Assembly: GCF_016863315.1 (NCBI RefSeq)
Contig: NZ_BOOQ01000040.1
Coordinates: 62,001 to 126,000 of the forward strand
From: Planotetraspora silvatica
GTDB lineage: Bacteria; Actinomycetota; Actinomycetes; Streptosporangiales; Streptosporangiaceae
Reading direction: 5' to 3'
Length of the DNA stretch: 64,000 bases
Shown: positions 1 to 8,087 of the stretch, piece after piece
How the letters are laid out: each line of letters begins with the position of its first letter
Position numbering within the stretch: position 1 is the stretch's first letter
The notes under the pieces: generated by a model
What the model was told of the DNA's origin: nothing
Databases searched by the model: none
The model's input: the letters and a program-made list of their open reading frames with translations, nothing else
Translations under genes and position numbers: made by a program

Positions 1-2
1 GT

Positions 3-1877
3 ATCGGGGCGGTGACCGATGCCGAGCGGGAGGTCCTGGAGTTGGTGGCGTATGGGGAGCCGTTCGGGGCGGAGTTGCTGGGCCGGTTGGGGTCGGCGCA
101 GGTGCTGGAGGGGCTGGAGGATCGTCAGCTCGTGTCGGTCGTGGTGGAGGGGCGGCGGCTGCAGGTGCGGCTCGCGCATCCTCTGTACGGCCAGGCCGTA
201 CGGGCCAGGTGTGGGACGTTGCGGACACGGCGGGTGTTGTTGCGGCTGGCCGAGGCGGTGGAGGCGGCGGGGTTGCGGCGGCGTGAGGACGCGTTGCGGG
301 TGGCGTTGTGGCGGCTGGACAGTGGGACGGCGGCTGATCCGCGTCTGTTGCTGGAGGCCTGTCGGGTGGCGCGGCTCGCGCGTGATCTGGGGTTGGCCGA
401 GCGGTTGGCGCGGGCGGCGTCGGCGGCGGGTGGCGGAGCCGAGGCCGACCTTCATCTGTCGCGGATTCTGCACTACATGGACCGGTATGAGGAGGCGGAG
501 GAGGTGCTTCAGGGGGTGCGGTTGGCTGACGACCTCCAGCGGATGGAGTACGTCGCGGCCCGGTCGTTCAATCTGTACTGGGGTCTCGGGCGGGAGGGTG
601 AGGCGCGGGCTCTGGCCGATGAGGTGGGTGCGGGCATGTCGGAGCCCGTCTACCGGCAGGGTATGGATGTCCTGCGGGCGGTGATGGATTCGTTCGCCGG
701 GGATCTGGTCGCGGCGGAGGCGGGGCTGGCGCGGGTGGTGGCGCTGGGGCCGTTGCCGGAGGAGGGTGCTCGGTCGTTGACGCCGTTGCGGGTGAGTGTC
801 TGTGCCTTCGACGGGCGGGCCGTTCAGGCTCTGGAGCTCGTCGAAGGGAACTCTTCTGAGGCCTTTCCGAGTTATCAGGCGGCGTTGCTCGAGTATGGGG
901 TGGTGGCCGCGTTGCTGGTCGGTGATCTGCGGGCGGCTGAACGGTATTCGGCGGCGGGGCTCCGGTTGGCGGAGGAGTTCGGCGCGTGGAACCGGGCGTT
1001 GGTGGGGTTCGGTGTCGACCGCGCGCGGGTGTGCCGGTTGCGTGGTGAGTCGGATGAGGCGCTGCGTCTGTGCCGGGAGGCGGCGGCGAGGTTGCCGCGG
1101 CGCAGCGTGTACGCGGGCGGGTGTCTGGGTGAGTTGGCCCATGTGCTGGCGATGCGGGGGGACGCCGCGGCGGCGGGGGACGCGTTGCGGGCCGCCGCGG
1201 AGATGACGGTGTCGCAGGGTCATTCTGTGGTGTTCCCTGTGCGGCTTGCCCGTACGTGGGTTCTCGCTGTGGGGGGTGATCTCGCGGCGGCCGTCAGGAA
1301 CGGGGTGGAGACGGCCGGTGAGGCGGCGTCTCGGGGGTTGCGGGCCTACGAGGTGACCGCGTGGCATGACCTTGTACGGCTGGGTGCGGCTCATTTGGCG
1401 GAGTCGCGTCTGGCTCGGCTGGCGGGCGAGGTCGAGGGTCCTTTGGTCGGGTTGTTGTCCCGGCATGCCACGGCGTGCGTGTCGAAGGACGGGGTGGGTC
1501 TGGACGCGTTGTCGGCCGAGTTCGCGGCGCTGGAGTTGCGTGTGCACGCGGCGGAGGCGGCTGCTCAGGCGGCGGTCGTCCACGATGGGGAGGGGAATGT
1601 GCGGGCGGCTCAGGCGTCGAGGACGAGGGCGTGGTCGCTGGCGCGTGACTGTCCGGGGGTGCGGACTCCGGCGTTGGTGCGTCTGGTGCTTCCCGAGTTG
1701 ACCGCGCGGCAGCGTGAGGTGGCGGCGCTGGCCGCTGAGGGGTTGACCAACCGGCAGATCGCCGATCGGCTGGTGTTGTCGATCCGTACGGTGGCGAACC
1801 ATCTCGGGGCGGTGTATGAGCGGCTCGGTGTGGGTGACCGGGTGGCTCTGGGCGAGATTCTGAGCCGCCTCGACTGA
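3..1877 (+). CDS. LuxR-family (LAL-type) transcriptional regulator, 5' partial
   Basis: The reading frame is open through the left window edge, so the gene is cut at its 5' end; the GTG at 12 is only an internal codon or arbitrary start. The visible 620 or so residues are mostly Ala/Leu/Arg-rich helical repeats typical of the TPR-like sensory part of large LuxR regulators. A LuxR HTH follows at the extreme C-terminus (LTARQREVAALAAEGLTNRQ, then IADRLVLSIRTVANHL and VYERLGVGDR). No Walker A is visible; if the protein is a full LAL regulator its ATPase domain lies upstream of the window. It is convergent with the small minus-strand gene at 1994-2398 and shares no operon with the hydrogenase genes. 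Its effector and targets are unknown. Confidence 0.85.
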   Translation: MGAVTDAEREVLELVAYGEPFGAELLGRLGSAQVLEGLEDRQLVSVVVEGRRLQVRLAHPLYGQAVRARCGTLRTRRVLLRLAEAVEAAGLRRREDALRVALWRLDSGTAADPRLLLEACRVARLARDLGLAERLARAASAAGGGAEADLHLSRILHYMDRYEEAEEVLQGVRLADDLQRMEYVAARSFNLYWGLGREGEARALADEVGAGMSEPVYRQGMDVLRAVMDSFAGDLVAAEAGLARVVALGPLPEEGARSLTPLRVSVCAFDGRAVQALELVEGNSSEAFPSYQAALLEYGVVAALLVGDLRAAERYSAAGLRLAEEFGAWNRALVGFGVDRARVCRLRGESDEALRLCREAAARLPRRSVYAGGCLGELAHVLAMRGDAAAAGDALRAAAEMTVSQGHSVVFPVRLARTWVLAVGGDLAAAVRNGVETAGEAASRGLRAYEVTAWHDLVRLGAAHLAESRLARLAGEVEGPLVGLLSRHATACVSKDGVGLDALSAEFAALELRVHAAEAAAQAAVVHDGEGNVRAAQASRTRAWSLARDCPGVRTPALVRLVLPELTARQREVAALAAEGLTNRQIADRLVLSIRTVANHLGAVYERLGVGDRVALGEILSRLD

Positions 1878-1993
1878 GCCGCTCGACGGGTCACGGCTTC
1901 GCTTTGGAGACCTGGTCCAGGAGCTTCGGCTCCCTCCGGTCCAGATCGGCTGGGCGACGGGAGGGCGGTCTGGGCTGCCCGGGCCGGTTGGGC

Positions 1994-2398
1994 TCAGCCT
2001 GCTTGGTCGCCGGGAGGGGAACCTGGGCTCTTGTCCTCGACGAGATGGGGCCGTCCGACGCCCGTTCCGTGTCCCACGGGGGTCTTTCCGTGCGGCCGGC
2101 CGGTCTTGTCGTGGGTGCCGGTCGGGTGGTGGGCTGATTCCTTCTTGTGGGCGATGTCCTCGGCGCGGGTGGTGGTGCTGACGCCGACGCCGAGGGGTGA
2201 GGAGGCGGTGACGTCGGTGGACGGGACGCCGTGGCGTTCGGTGGCGCCGACTTCGCGTCCGGGTCCCTGGTCGGCGGAGGGCTTGCGGAAGGCGCGGTCG
2301 CCCGCTCGGACGACCTCTTCGCTGGCCTTGCCGACGTCGGGTGAGAATCCGTGCTGGTGTTTGCCCTCGAACCGGCCGGGCTTGGTGGTTTTGCTCAT
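1994..2398 (-). CDS. Small hydrophilic protein of unknown function at the end of the hydrogenase operon
   Basis: This 134-aa product is very polar, with many Lys, His, Gly, Asp and Thr residues, no membrane segment and few hydrophobic residues, so it is probably disordered. It begins MSKTTKPGRFEGKHQHGFSP. A GGGGGAG ribosome-binding site lies about 6 nt before the ATG. It follows hypE by 26 nt on the same strand, so it is probably the last gene of the hydrogenase transcript, though it could have its own promoter. I do not recognise a named family. Its composition resembles stress-related hydrophilic proteins, which is only an impression. Confidence 0.6.
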   Translation of the reverse strand: MSKTTKPGRFEGKHQHGFSPDVGKASEEVVRAGDRAFRKPSADQGPGREVGATERHGVPSTDVTASSPLGVGVSTTTRAEDIAHKKESAHHPTGTHDKTGRPHGKTPVGHGTGVGRPHLVEDKSPGSPPGDQAG

Positions 2399-2424
2399 GT
2401 CCGACTCCCCCGGGTCGGCGGATC

Positions 2425-3501
2425 TCAGCAGATCCGCGGTAGCGGGTCACCGACCAGCAGGTCGACGATGCGGGTTCCGCCGAATGCGGTTTTCAGCAGG
2501 ACGAGGCCGGGCGGGTCGTCGTTGACCCGGCCGACGACGGCGGCTTCGTGGCCGAGCGGGTGCGAGTGCAGCGCGGTGAGCGCCGTCTCGGCGGACGCCT
2601 GGGACACGATCGCGACCATCCGGCCTTCGCAGGCGACGTACAGCGGGTCGATGCCTAGGAGTTCACATGCCCCGCGAACGTCAGGACGAACCGGAATTAT
2701 GTCCTCATTCACGACAATTGCCGCTTTGGATGCCTCGGCGATCTCGTTGAGGACGGTGGCCACTCCCCCGCGGGTGGCGTCGCGCAGGCAGCGGACCTCG
2801 CCGTCGTCGCAGGCGTCCAGCAGTCGCGCGGTGAGCTCGTTGAGCGGCGCGGTGTCGGAGGTGAGGTCGGCCTGGATGTCGAGCTCTCCCCTGGCCAGCA
2901 TGATCGTGATGCCGTGTTCGCCGATGGGCCCGGACACGATGACCGCGTCGCCGGGCCGGGCGGCGGCGGCGCTCAGCCGGGTCGGCCGGTCGAGCGTGCC
3001 GACGCCCGCGGTGACGACGTAGCAGCCGTCGGCCTTCCCCCTCTCGACGACCTTGGTGTCGCCGGTGACGATCTGCACGCCCGCCGCCTGCGCCGCCGTG
3101 GCCATGGACGCGGCGATGCGCCGCAGGTGGGCGATGGGGAAGCCTTCCTCGAGGATGAAGCCGGCCGACAGGTATCGGGGCCGGGCTCCGCACATGGCGA
3201 GGTCGTTGACGGTGCCGTTGACGGCCAGGTCGCCGATGTCGCCGCCGGGGAAGAACAGCGGGGTGACGACGAACGAGTCGGTCGTGAAGGCCATCTCGTC
3301 GATGACCGCGCCGTCCTCCAGCGGTTCGAGGAGGGGGTTGCGGAAGGCCTCGAGGAACACCCCTTCGATCAGGGTGTGGGTCGCCTTGCCGCCCGCTCCG
3401 TGGGCGAGGGTGATGTACTCCTCGCGCACGCGGGCCTTGCGGCGGCGGGCCCGCTCGATGCGTTCGAGGACCTGCTCCTCCAGGCCGGTGTCTCCTGTCA
3501 C
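2425..3501 (-). CDS. hypE: Hydrogenase maturation protein HypE (carbamoyl dehydratase)
   Basis: HypE converts the carbamoyl group received from HypF into the cyanide ligand of the [NiFe] centre and hands it to the HypC-HypD complex. The 358-aa protein has the AIRS/PurM-like fold features: ITLAHGAGGKATHTLIEG near residue 30, GDIGDLAVNGTVNDLAMCGA near residue 85, and GDTKVVE. It ends in the diagnostic PRIC tail, whose terminal Cys carries the thiocarbamate/thiocyanate. It has an N-terminal extension of about 28 charged residues before the usual start region. Its ATG overlaps the hypD stop (ATGA), so the two are translationally coupled. HypF, its partner, is not encoded in the window. Confidence 0.97.
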   Translation of the reverse strand: MTGDTGLEEQVLERIERARRRKARVREEYITLAHGAGGKATHTLIEGVFLEAFRNPLLEPLEDGAVIDEMAFTTDSFVVTPLFFPGGDIGDLAVNGTVNDLAMCGARPRYLSAGFILEEGFPIAHLRRIAASMATAAQAAGVQIVTGDTKVVERGKADGCYVVTAGVGTLDRPTRLSAAAARPGDAVIVSGPIGEHGITIMLARGELDIQADLTSDTAPLNELTARLLDACDDGEVRCLRDATRGGVATVLNEIAEASKAAIVVNEDIIPVRPDVRGACELLGIDPLYVACEGRMVAIVSQASAETALTALHSHPLGHEAAVVGRVNDDPPGLVLLKTAFGGTRIVDLLVGDPLPRIC

Positions 3502-4625
3502 TGGCGGGTCGCCTCCTTGACGCGCTCACGGGAGAAGCGCCCGAAGTTGTAGTAGGCGGCGCATGCTCCTTCGGAGGAGACCATGCAGGTGCCGATCGGC
3601 GTCTCCGGCGTGCAGGCGGTGCCGAAGACTTTGCACTCCCAGGGTTTGAGCACTCCCTTGAGCACCTCGCCGCACTGGCAGGAGGTGGGGTCGGCGACGC
3701 GGCCGCCGGGGATCTGGAAGATCCGTTCCGCGTCGTAGCGGGCGTATTTGGCGCTGACCCTGAGCGCGGACTGGGAGATGAATCCGAGGCCGCGCCATTC
3801 GAAGTGGGGCCGCAACTCCATGACCTCGTTGATGGCGGCCAGGGCCTTGGGGTTGCCGTCCCAGGGCACGACGCGGGCGTACTGGTTCTCCACTTCGCAC
3901 CGGCGCTGCGCGAGTTGGGTGAGGATCTGGTGGACCGACTGCAGGACGTCGAGCGGTTCGAACCCGGCCACGACGATGGGCTTGCCGTAGTCGCGGGCGA
4001 TGAACCGGTACGGCCGGCAGCCGATGACGGTGGAGACGTGGCCGGGGCCGATGAAGGCGTCCAGGCGCAGGTCGGGCGAGTCGAGGATGGCCTTGATGGC
4101 CGGGATGATCGTGACGTGGTTGCAGAAGACCGAGAAGTTGTCGACGCCGTCGGCCTTGGCCCGCAGGACGGTCATGGCGGTCGACGGTGCGGTCGTCTCG
4201 AAGCCGATGGCCATGAAGACGACGCGTTTGGACGGGTTCTGCTTGGCGATCTTCAGTGCGTCGAGCGGTGAGTAGACCATGCGGATGTCGGCGCCGCGTG
4301 CCTTGGCGTCGAGGAACGAGCCCTTGCCGCCGGGGACGCGCATCATGTCGCCGAACGACGTCATGATGACGTCGGGCTGCGCGGCGATGTGGATGGCGTC
4401 GTCGACCCGTCCCATCGGGATGACGCAGACGGGGCATCCGGGTCCGTGGACGAGCGTGACCGCTTCCGGCAGGTAGTCCTCGATGCCGTGCTTGTAGATC
4501 GTGTGGGTGTGGCCGCCGCAGACCTCCATGAACTTGTAGGCGCGGCCGGGTTCGCACAGCGCGGTGATCCGGGCGGCCAGTGCTCTGGCCGTGTCGGCGT
4601 CGCGATATTCGTCGACGAAGCGCAT
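3498..4625 (-). CDS. hypD: Hydrogenase maturation protein HypD
   Basis: HypD is the Fe-S scaffold on which the Fe(CN)2CO unit is assembled together with HypC. The 375-aa protein has normal family length and carries the hallmark cysteine motifs: EVCGGHTHT near residue 36, GPGCPVCVIP near residue 65, GFETTAPST, GPGHVSTVIG, and the C-terminal 4Fe-4S ligands in PTSCQCGEVLKG, WECKVFGTAC and GTCMVSSEGAC. It starts 7 nt downstream of the hypC stop and overlaps hypE by four bases. All expected Cys residues appear present, so it should be functional. Confidence 0.97.
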   Translation of the reverse strand: MRFVDEYRDADTARALAARITALCEPGRAYKFMEVCGGHTHTIYKHGIEDYLPEAVTLVHGPGCPVCVIPMGRVDDAIHIAAQPDVIMTSFGDMMRVPGGKGSFLDAKARGADIRMVYSPLDALKIAKQNPSKRVVFMAIGFETTAPSTAMTVLRAKADGVDNFSVFCNHVTIIPAIKAILDSPDLRLDAFIGPGHVSTVIGCRPYRFIARDYGKPIVVAGFEPLDVLQSVHQILTQLAQRRCEVENQYARVVPWDGNPKALAAINEVMELRPHFEWRGLGFISQSALRVSAKYARYDAERIFQIPGGRVADPTSCQCGEVLKGVLKPWECKVFGTACTPETPIGTCMVSSEGACAAYYNFGRFSRERVKEATRQ

Positions 4626-4632
4626 TCAGGTG

Positions 4633-4911
4633 TCACCCCTGTTCGATCATGGATTCTCGGAGCGCCGCGATCTCGTCGTCGTAGGCCTGGCCGATGCTCT
4701 CGAGGAAGTCGAGAGCGGCCTTGGCCTCGGTCTCGTCGATCTTGGACAGGGCGAAGCCGACGTGGATGAGGATCCAGTCGCCGGGCGCGACGGTCTCGTC
4801 CTCGAGCAGGCCGATGTTGATCGCGCGCCGTACGCCGCTGACGGCGACCATGGCGAGGTCGGGACGGTCATTCAGGATTTCCACGATCTCGCCGGGAATT
4901 CCCAGGCACAT
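4633..4911 (-). CDS. hypC: Hydrogenase maturation chaperone HypC
   Basis: HypC carries the Fe(CN)2CO unit with HypD to the large-subunit precursor. The frame opens upstream at 4932, but the start chosen is 4911 because the mature chaperone must begin MCLGIPG, with Cys2 as the essential ligand residue. The product is 92 aa, with the OB-fold core (VSGVRRAINIG, PGDWILIHVGFAL) and a C-terminal helix. Its first 44 bases lie inside the 3' end of hypA in another frame, an unusually long overlap. A second, diverged HypC-like protein is encoded at 13347-13721. Confidence 0.95.
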   Translation of the reverse strand: MCLGIPGEIVEILNDRPDLAMVAVSGVRRAINIGLLEDETVAPGDWILIHVGFALSKIDETEAKAALDFLESIGQAYDDEIAALRESMIEQG

Positions 4912-5251
4912 GGGTGGCCTCCGCCATCTCAATGGATTCGAGGATGAGGTCGTCGCCGCCCTCGGTGTCGATGTCCGCGCCGCCGCAGCCCGGGCACGTG
5001 ACGAACGGGTCGTGTGAGGTCGTGGTCTGTCCGCAGGACCGGCAGGTCAGCCGGGCCGGGACGATGACCAGGTCCACGCGGGCGCCCTCGGCGGGCGATC
5101 CCTCGGCGACCATGGCGAACGCCTGGTTGATCGCGGGCTCGGTGATGCGCAGCAGGGCTCCGGCGCGTACGCGTGCCTGCCGGACGCGGCGGCCGGCGGC
5201 GCGTTGCTCGACCGCGGAGAGGATGGCTTCGGCGATTCCGAACTCGTGCAT
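4868..5251 (-). CDS. hypA: Hydrogenase nickel-insertion protein HypA
   Basis: HypA delivers Ni to the large-subunit active site, normally with the GTPase HypB. The 127-aa protein starts MHEFGIAEAIL, giving the conserved N-terminal Met-His-Glu nickel site. It has a zinc-ribbon with CRSCG near residue 71 and CPGCGG near residue 87. After the usual end of the family it runs on for about 20 residues (THVPGNSRRDRGNPE), and this tail is encoded across the start of hypC. No HypB gene is present in the window. Confidence 0.95.
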   Translation of the reverse strand: MHEFGIAEAILSAVEQRAAGRRVRQARVRAGALLRITEPAINQAFAMVAEGSPAEGARVDLVIVPARLTCRSCGQTTTSHDPFVTCPGCGGADIDTEGGDDLILESIEMAEATHVPGNSRRDRGNPE

Positions 5252-5279
5252 GTCGTGCCTTCCTGGTCGGCGAGGGGTG

Positions 5280-5384
5280 TCACATCTTGCGGATCTCCAT
5301 GTAGCGCCTCAGGTCGGGCATCGCCCGGTAGACCATGACTCCGACGGTGACGACGGCGGCGCCGATGACGAGTCGTCTCAACAT
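5280..5384 (-). CDS. 34-aa single-pass membrane peptide, DUF6893-like
   Basis: The ORF is very short but well supported. The peptide begins MLRRLVIGAAVVTVGVMVYR and ends DLRRYMEIRKM: two Arg, one hydrophobic segment of about 15 residues, then a charged tail. An AGAGGAG ribosome-binding site precedes the ATG, and the start overlaps the protease stop by 7 nt. It sits between the maturation protease and hypA on the same strand. Similar tiny peptides are known to me as DUF6893 in actinobacterial hydrogenase loci; that assignment is from memory. It may be a membrane anchor or adaptor for the complex, which is speculation. Confidence 0.75.
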   Translation of the reverse strand: MLRRLVIGAAVVTVGVMVYRAMPDLRRYMEIRKM

Positions 5385-5902
5385 GTCCGCTCCTCTTGCT
5401 GGGCAGGTGGGTGGGCGGGTGCGTGGTCGTGGTGGTCCGCGTTGATGTGCTGTTCGATGAGGTCGGCGACGACGGACGCGGCCTTGGGCACGGCGTCGGC
5501 GACGGGCGGGGTGAGCTCCATGCCGGGTGAGGTGTCGGCGGGTTCGCAGCCGACGATCAGCACCTGGCCCGCTCCCCCGCCGAAGGTGCCGGCCAGGGCG
5601 AGCACGGTGTCCGGCGTCAGGGCGTGGGCGTCGACGAAGGCCGCCCCGCGCTGCCGCTCAGGTGGGGGTTCCAGCACGTAGACGGTGCCGGGTGCGCCGC
5701 CGCGGGCGGTGGCGTCGACCAGGATGGTGAGGTCGTAGCCGCCGCTGGTGAGCTCGTAGGCGAGGTGGATGCCGCGGATGCCGAAGTCGGCGACCCGCGC
5801 CTGTTCGGGCAGGTCGACGTCGGCCAGGTGCCTGGCGACGGCGACGCCGAACCCGTCGTCGCGCAGGAAGATGTTTCCCACTCCCGCGACCAGGATCTTC
5901 AT
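5378..5902 (-). CDS. [NiFe]-hydrogenase maturation endopeptidase (HyaD/HupD family)
   Basis: This protease removes the C-terminal extension of the hydrogenase large subunit after Ni insertion. The start is the ATG at 5902 (MKILVAGVGNIFLRDDGFG), which overlaps the preceding gene's stop by ATGA; the longer open frame upstream is a shadow. The 174-aa protein has the family's metal-sensing residues: the acidic pair in LRDDGFG near residue 15, Asp in LVDATARGG near residue 60, and His in FVDAHALTPD near residue 90. It has a His/Asp-rich C-terminal tail (HINADHHDHAPAH) that might bind metal. Its likely substrate is the large subunit at 9624-11411. Confidence 0.93.
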   Translation of the reverse strand: MKILVAGVGNIFLRDDGFGVAVARHLADVDLPEQARVADFGIRGIHLAYELTSGGYDLTILVDATARGGAPGTVYVLEPPPERQRGAAFVDAHALTPDTVLALAGTFGGGAGQVLIVGCEPADTSPGMELTPPVADAVPKAASVVADLIEQHINADHHDHAPAHPPAQQEERTC

Positions 5903-7446
5903 GGGTGCGCCTCCTCGTCGCCGAGCGGCTCCACCTCGTCGGGTGCGAAGTAGAGGAAACGCCCTTGGGTTCGTTGCAGGTCGGCGGCCGGGTCGTCGGC
6001 GAGGGTGACCGCCAGGTGACGTGATCCGTCCACGTCGAGGAACACCGCCTCGACATGGGCGACCTTCCCGGTGAGGAACATGTCGTGGGCGTCGGCGCGG
6101 CGTTTGCCGGGATTGAGGCGGACGCGGCTGCCCTTGGCGAGCGGGACTCCGGAGACGGTGACGGTGTCGGTCTCCGGTGAGACGCGCGCGTCGGTGCCGG
6201 GGTCCCACCACGGTTTGCCGGGTGCCGCACCCGCAATGCCCGGGTCCGCGGCATGACCGTTCGTGCGGCCGCCGGCCAGCCCGGGAACACCAGGAACCCC
6301 GGGGGCACCGCCGGGGCCGGAGACACCGGAATCACCGGAGAAGCCGGGGAAGCCCGCCAGGGCCGGACCGCCGGGGCCTGTCGAAGCAGGCATCGTCGTG
6401 GCGGGAGCGGCGGGATGCGACGGCGCGCCGAGGTATCTGATGACGCCGTGCAGCCGCTCGACCAGTTCGGGCGGCAACTCCCGCGCCCTGCGGAGGATCT
6501 CGGCCGCTCGCGGGTCGGTCGCCGCCGCCTCCCGCGTCTCCTCGTCGGTCAGCGTGATCGCCCGCAGGTGGAGCATCTCGTCGATCTCGGTCGAGTCGAA
6601 CATGTCGCCCTGGCTCTCCGGGGCGATGTCCGGGTAGTCGTAGAGGATGATCGGCGAGGACAACATCAGCGAGCGGTCGCCCGGCTCGCCGACCAGGACC
6701 GGCCAGACATGCTGGTTCCTGCAGCCGTCGACGGCGGGACCCGCCCATTCCGGTGGGTCGATCAGGGAGACGAATCCTCCCCGGGTGGTCCCGATGAGCA
6801 GGTGCGCCGCGATCAGCGACCGGCGCAGCGCCTCCTCACGAGGCGCCCCCGGCTCGTCCCAGGAACTCGTGTTCCTCGTCTCGATGTGCAGCTTGACCAG
6901 CCCGTACGGCCCGGCCTGCCGCGCCGCGGAGACGCGGAGCCTGGCGTCGATGGGCTGCTGCTCCGACACCACCCGGCCCAGAGGTTCGCCCGCCGGCGAC
7001 AGGATCGGCTCGGCCGTCCTGCCCCCGGCGACCTGGACCTCGACGGAGTGTTCCTCGGCGAGGAGGTCACGCAGCGGCAGGACGGCCTCCGCCTCACGCT
7101 CGGTCGCGTCGTCGAAGCCGAGGTACACGGTCTCGCCGCTGGTCAGCTCGGGCACGGCCCGGTAGCCGCCGTCGCCGGTCGGCTCCTCGACGGTGCGGGA
7201 TCTGATGTGGAGGAACCGCAGACGCAGATGGACGTCGGCGTCCTCGGCGTCGCCGCCGGCCTCGAGGAGACATTCGGTCACGCTCCTGGACGGCTCGGCG
7301 GTGGCCGGGTAGCCGGCCGGGACGAGCACGCCGAACTGCCAGCGGAGCTGGTTCTTGGCCGCCGAGGCGCGATACGGGTAGAGCAGGTAGCCCTCGTACA
7401 GGACGGCGTCGGCCACCCGCCGGGCGATGTCCATGGGGACGCTCAC
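5899..7446 (-). CDS. Hydrogenase-locus protein of unknown function with collagen-like linker
   Basis: The start chosen is GTG 7446, which overlaps the previous stop as GTGA and gives a 515-aa product beginning MSVPMDIARRVADAVLYEGY; an ATG at 7434 is an alternative. The N-terminal 340 or so residues look globular. A Gly/Pro/Ala-rich linker with collagen-like triplets (GFPGFSGDSGVSGPGGAPG and onward) follows at about residues 350-405. A C-terminal domain of about 100 residues ends DEVEPLGDEEAHP. I see no cofactor motif and no signal peptide. It is embedded between the DUF6084-like gene and the protease with coupled starts on both sides, so a role in assembling or electronically connecting the hydrogenase is likely, but its biochemical function is unknown. 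Confidence 0.8.
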   Translation of the reverse strand: MSVPMDIARRVADAVLYEGYLLYPYRASAAKNQLRWQFGVLVPAGYPATAEPSRSVTECLLEAGGDAEDADVHLRLRFLHIRSRTVEEPTGDGGYRAVPELTSGETVYLGFDDATEREAEAVLPLRDLLAEEHSVEVQVAGGRTAEPILSPAGEPLGRVVSEQQPIDARLRVSAARQAGPYGLVKLHIETRNTSSWDEPGAPREEALRRSLIAAHLLIGTTRGGFVSLIDPPEWAGPAVDGCRNQHVWPVLVGEPGDRSLMLSSPIILYDYPDIAPESQGDMFDSTEIDEMLHLRAITLTDEETREAAATDPRAAEILRRARELPPELVERLHGVIRYLGAPSHPAAPATTMPASTGPGGPALAGFPGFSGDSGVSGPGGAPGVPGVPGLAGGRTNGHAADPGIAGAAPGKPWWDPGTDARVSPETDTVTVSGVPLAKGSRVRLNPGKRRADAHDMFLTGKVAHVEAVFLDVDGSRHLAVTLADDPAADLQRTQGRFLYFAPDEVEPLGDEEAHP

Positions 7447-8087
7447 TTCTGGGCCTCCTTGAGTCCCCGGGCCTCGCCCAGAAGCATGTCGATGGCGTCG
7501 TCCCAGGTGGGAACGGCGTGTTCGGATTTGTAGCGGTGGAGCGCCCGCAGGGTGTCGCGCCGCAGCAGCAGCCAGCCGGAGCCGGGGAAGTAGCGGTCCA
7601 TGAGTTCGCGCCACACCGCGACCGGCAGCCGATGGCGGCTCTCGCAGTGCCAGGGCACCTGCCGTACGGTGAAGCCGCTCTCGGTCCGGACGAACACCGT
7701 GCCGCTGAACAGCAGGATGAGCGGGATCTCGCCGTCGTCGAGCGCGGCGAAGTACTTCCCGGCGGCGACTTCCAGGTCGTAGGTGAACGGCACCTGCAGG
7801 TCGATCTCGGTGGAGCCCTCGAAGCCGGGGACCATGACGGAGACGCCGGCGAGGTGCAGGGGTTTGAGGGTCTCCCCCCAGCGGGACGGCTCTCCGAACA
7901 GGTCGCCGAGCAGCGCGGCTTCGGCGGGGCCGTACCTCCTGCGCTGGGGCTCGATGCGGATCTGGCAGTGCAGCAGGATGGCGTGGACCGGTGAGGGGTC
8001 GGTGATCCGGAGGCGGAAGTCCATGGTGGGCGAGGCCGCGTAGGGCTCCGGCCGTGCGCCCAGGCAGTCGAACCGCGGTTCGCTCAC
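7443..8087 (-). CDS. DUF6084-like hydrogenase-associated protein
   Basis: The start is GTG 8087, overlapping the preceding stop as GTGA, giving 214 aa beginning MSEPRFDCLGARPEPYAASP. The protein looks all-beta at first (MDFRLRITDPSPVHAILLHC, QIRIEPQRRRYG) with a C-terminal helical end. I associate it with DUF6084, a family found beside actinobacterial group 1h hydrogenases; this is from memory. No metal-binding Cys cluster or catalytic motif is evident. Its place between the DUF5947-like protein and the 515-aa protein suggests these three work together on hydrogenase assembly or electron transfer. Confidence 0.8.
   Translation of the reverse strand: MSEPRFDCLGARPEPYAASPTMDFRLRITDPSPVHAILLHCQIRIEPQRRRYGPAEAALLGDLFGEPSRWGETLKPLHLAGVSVMVPGFEGSTEIDLQVPFTYDLEVAAGKYFAALDDGEIPLILLFSGTVFVRTESGFTVRQVPWHCESRHRLPVAVWRELMDRYFPGSGWLLLRRDTLRALHRYKSEHAVPTWDDAIDMLLGEARGLKEAQK

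Noticed and set aside
2031-3022. Plus-strand frames over hypE and the small hydrophilic gene
   Set aside because: They lie opposite a gene with the diagnostic PRIC terminus and show no motifs.
6253-7533. Long plus-strand frame opposite the 515-aa protein
   Set aside because: High-GC third-position shadow with no ribosome-binding site, inside an operon running the other way.
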